Shown: in pieces, positions 62,260 through 64,000 of the stretch
Numbering within the stretch: position 1 is the first letter of the stretch
How the letters are laid out: every line of letters begins with the position of its first letter
Assembly: GCF_003568865.1 (NCBI RefSeq)
Contig: NZ_CP031115.1
Coordinates: 2,480,001 to 2,544,000, forward strand
DNA: 64,000 bases
Reading direction: 5' to 3'
From: Rubrobacter indicoceani
GTDB lineage: Bacteria; Actinomycetota; Rubrobacteria; Rubrobacterales; Rubrobacteraceae
The notes under the pieces: model-generated
Seen by the model: only the letters and a program-made list of their open reading frames with translations
What the model was told of the DNA's origin: nothing
Databases searched by the model: none
Program-made: the position numbers and the translations under genes

Positions 62260-63101
62260 CCCGAGCCCTCCGCACGATGCAGACCCCGTCCTGCGGTCTC
62301 CGTTACGGGCGGCGCATCCTTCAGAACGGCCCCGAGCGCGTGTACCGGACCGGCTCCGGCTCCGACCCCGGCCAGCCCGTACTCGACGGCCTCCGAGGCG
62401 ACGAGCCGCGCTCGCCTGGCCGCTTCTTCGACGCCGAAGCCGAGGGCGAGAAAGCTCGCCAGCGCCGACGAGTGCGTGCAGCCCGAACCGTGCGCGTTGC
62501 CGCCGGGGTGGACCGGCCCCTCGATGCGCGTGAAACCCTTGCCGTCGTAGAGAAGGTCCGCCCCGGACTCCGTATGACCGCCCGTTATAACGACCGCCTC
62601 GGGGCCGAAAGAGTGGAGTTCTATCGCCGCGTCTTCGATGCGCGCTTCGTCGCGCTCCGCGCCGAGTATCGCGAACGCCTCGTTTGCATTCGGGGTGATG
62701 ACCCTCGCAAGTGGGAAGAGTTCCCTGCGGTAGGTCTCGATGGCGTCGTCTTCAAGAAGCGTCGCCCCGCTCTCGGCGACCATCACCGGGTCGACGACGA
62801 CGTTCGGCAGCTCGAGGCGACGTATCACCTCCGCAACGGCGGAGATTATCCCGGCGTTAAACAACATGCCGGTCTTTACCGCGTCGGCCCCGATATCCTC
62901 GAAGACGGCCTCTACCTGCCCGACAGCGACGGGCGGCGGGAACGGGAATATGGCGTTTACCCCGACGGTGTTCTGGGCGGTCGTCGCAACGATGGCGGTC
63001 GTTCCGTAGACCCCGCAGCGCAGAAACGATTTCAGGTCGGCCTGAATCCCGGCCCCCGCGCCGGAGTCGCTCGTTGCTATGCTCAGAGCTTTCTTCATCA
63101 T
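62256..63101 (-). CDS. thiD: Hydroxymethylpyrimidine (phosphate) kinase
   Basis: 281 residues. ALSIATSDSGAGAGIQADLK, VVDPVMVAESGATLLEDDAI and GNAHGSGCTHSSALASFLAL are diagnostic of ThiD, which performs both phosphorylations of hydroxymethylpyrimidine. Starts four bases after the stop of the binding-protein gene. Confidence 0.96.
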   Translation of the reverse strand: MMKKALSIATSDSGAGAGIQADLKSFLRCGVYGTTAIVATTAQNTVGVNAIFPFPPPVAVGQVEAVFEDIGADAVKTGMLFNAGIISAVAEVIRRLELPNVVVDPVMVAESGATLLEDDAIETYRRELFPLARVITPNANEAFAILGAERDEARIEDAAIELHSFGPEAVVITGGHTESGADLLYDGKGFTRIEGPVHPGGNAHGSGCTHSSALASFLALGFGVEEAARRARLVASEAVEYGLAGVGAGAGPVHALGAVLKDAPPVTETAGRGLHRAEGSG

Positions 63102-63105
63102 GCTC

Positions 63106-63999
63106 CTATCCCCTGTCCGGCAGATACTCGTTTGTCATGACCTGCTCCACCTCGACGCTCTGCGGCAGGACGTCGTTCTCGACCGCCCATGCAACGTAGG
63201 CCCTCCACTCGTCCGGCGGCTGGAATCCGACGGGGCGTCCGGGCTCGGAGAAGATCGGCACGGTAAGCTCGGTCGTGCGCCGCGCCGTTTGCTCGTCAAG
63301 CTCCGGGCTGGCCGCGACGAGCGCGTTCGCCGCCTCCTCCGGGTCTTCCGTTGCGGCCCGGTGGCCCTCCACGAGCGCGGCCACGAAATCCCGGACCACC
63401 TGCGGGTTCTCCCCGGCGTAATCGTTCGCCGTTGCAACGACAAGCTCGTTGTAGTTCGGAACGCCGACGTCCTCCAGGCGGATCACGTCCACTTCAAAGC
63501 CCTCTTCCTCCATCTCGACGGCCTCGATGTTCCAGTAAGCGTCTACGATCGCATCCACCCGCCCGCTCGTGAGCGCGGGTCGGAGGTCGTAGCCTACGTT
63601 GATCTTCTCCAGGGAAGCCGGGTCTTCTCCGGCTTCCCTGAGTACCGTATCCAGCACCGCCGACCCGAACGACTGCCCGGCGTACCCGACCTTTCTTCCG
63701 GTGAGGTCGGCGGGGCCGGAGATGCCCGTCCTGCGCAGGCTCATCAGCGAGTTGAGCGGGTGCTGCATAACCGCCATGACCGAGACCACCGGAATATCTC
63801 TTACGGCGGCGTTCGTTATCTCCGTTTCGTAGGAGATCCCGAACTCGCTTCTCCCGGCGGCGACGAGCTGCAGGACCGAGGCCGGGTCCGACGGCTGCTG
63901 TATCTCCACGTCCAGACCGGCTTCCTTGAAGAGCCCCAGGCTCCGGGCCATGTAGATTCCGGCGTGATCGGCGTTCGGGTACCAGTCGAGCGTCAGGGT
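63106..63999 (-). CDS. THI5/NMT1-family pyrimidine-binding ABC protein, 5' end outside window
   Basis: 298 codons visible; the start and any signal peptide lie beyond base 64000. LTLDWYPNADHAGIYMARSL followed by EAGLDVEIQQPSDPASVLQL and FGISYETEI is the THI5/ThiY signature. Members bind formylaminopyrimidine or other thiamin pyrimidine precursors for import. With TenA and ThiD in the neighbourhood a pyrimidine-salvage role is likely. A TPP riboswitch, if present, would be upstream and outside the window. Confidence 0.9.
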   Translation of the reverse strand, partial: TLTLDWYPNADHAGIYMARSLGLFKEAGLDVEIQQPSDPASVLQLVAAGRSEFGISYETEITNAAVRDIPVVSVMAVMQHPLNSLMSLRRTGISGPADLTGRKVGYAGQSFGSAVLDTVLREAGEDPASLEKINVGYDLRPALTSGRVDAIVDAYWNIEAVEMEEEGFEVDVIRLEDVGVPNYNELVVATANDYAGENPQVVRDFVAALVEGHRAATEDPEEAANALVAASPELDEQTARRTTELTVPIFSEPGRPVGFQPPDEWRAYVAWAVENDVLPQSVEVEQVMTNEYLPDRG

Positions 64000-64000
64000 G

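Noticed and set aside
61444-64000. TPP riboswitch controlling the thiamin operon
   Set aside because: The operon start is outside the window and no THI-box sequence was seen within the visible genes or upstream of tenA.

Overview
The window is a GC-rich bacterial chromosome segment in which almost every base is coding, with many 4-base stop/start overlaps and frequent GTG/TTG starts. It looks actinobacterial and Rubrobacter-like. The reasons are the high G+C, several apparently leaderless genes, inositol-3-phosphate synthase, and the remnant of a large SARP/LuxR-type regulator of the kind abundant in Rubrobacter. The assignment is by gene content only; no rRNA, tRNA, CRISPR array, insertion sequence or origin was seen.

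Layout. 1-2.5 kb (+): end of a CstA carbon-starvation transporter coupled to two small cysteine-bearing proteins and an ArsA/Get3-like ATPase. 2.5-9.7 kb: GNAT, DUF3386, flavodoxin, a sucrase/ferredoxin-like Fe-S protein and a ferric-siderophore ABC system (ATPase, two permeases, divergent lipoprotein); two inverted repeats sharing an AATGAG core lie upstream of the flavodoxin and in the siderophore divergent region. 9.8-20.6 kb (-): a tightly overlapped biosynthetic operon in the order inositol-3-phosphate synthase, HD hydrolase, methyltransferase, Gfo/Idh/MocA oxidoreductase, rubredoxin-tailed metallo-beta-lactamase fold protein, YcaO, xylose-isomerase-like TIM barrel, GT4 glycosyltransferase, PIG-L deacetylase, then an Nei/Fpg glycosylase. 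This combination is not one I recognise. It resembles the logic of mycothiol synthesis (inositol phosphate, glycosyl transfer, deacetylation) with a YcaO in place of the usual ligase.

21.2-32.3 kb: an AhpD-like protein with an OsmC-family gene whose conserved cysteine codon is an in-frame TGA followed by a hairpin (a selenoprotein candidate), aldo/keto reductase, NAD synthetase, Nudix hydrolases, a 2-hydroxyacid dehydrogenase, a CorC/HlyC-type membrane protein, a tiny membrane ORF and an ABC exporter. 32.4-36.4 kb: HD-GYP plus GAF/PAS/GGDEF, a c-di-GMP pair. 36.4-42.2 kb: VOC protein, a large secreted beta-helix/RTX protein, and a decayed zone with two pseudogenes. 42.2-47.8 kb: A-type Fe-S carrier, transglutaminase/DUF58/MoxR trio and an HNH protein.

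48-56.9 kb (+): an OmpR-type regulator with a short histidine kinase, then a 2112-residue hybrid kinase with eight PAS domains overlapping a REC-GGDEF response regulator. 57-64 kb: thiamin salvage. TenA is on + and, on -, a THI5-like binding protein, ThiD, ThiM, ThiW, DUF2071, ThiE, a double-Nudix protein and ThiL form one near-continuous operon. The pyrimidine branch (binding protein, TenA, ThiD) and thiazole branch (ThiW, ThiM) meet at ThiE and end with ThiL.
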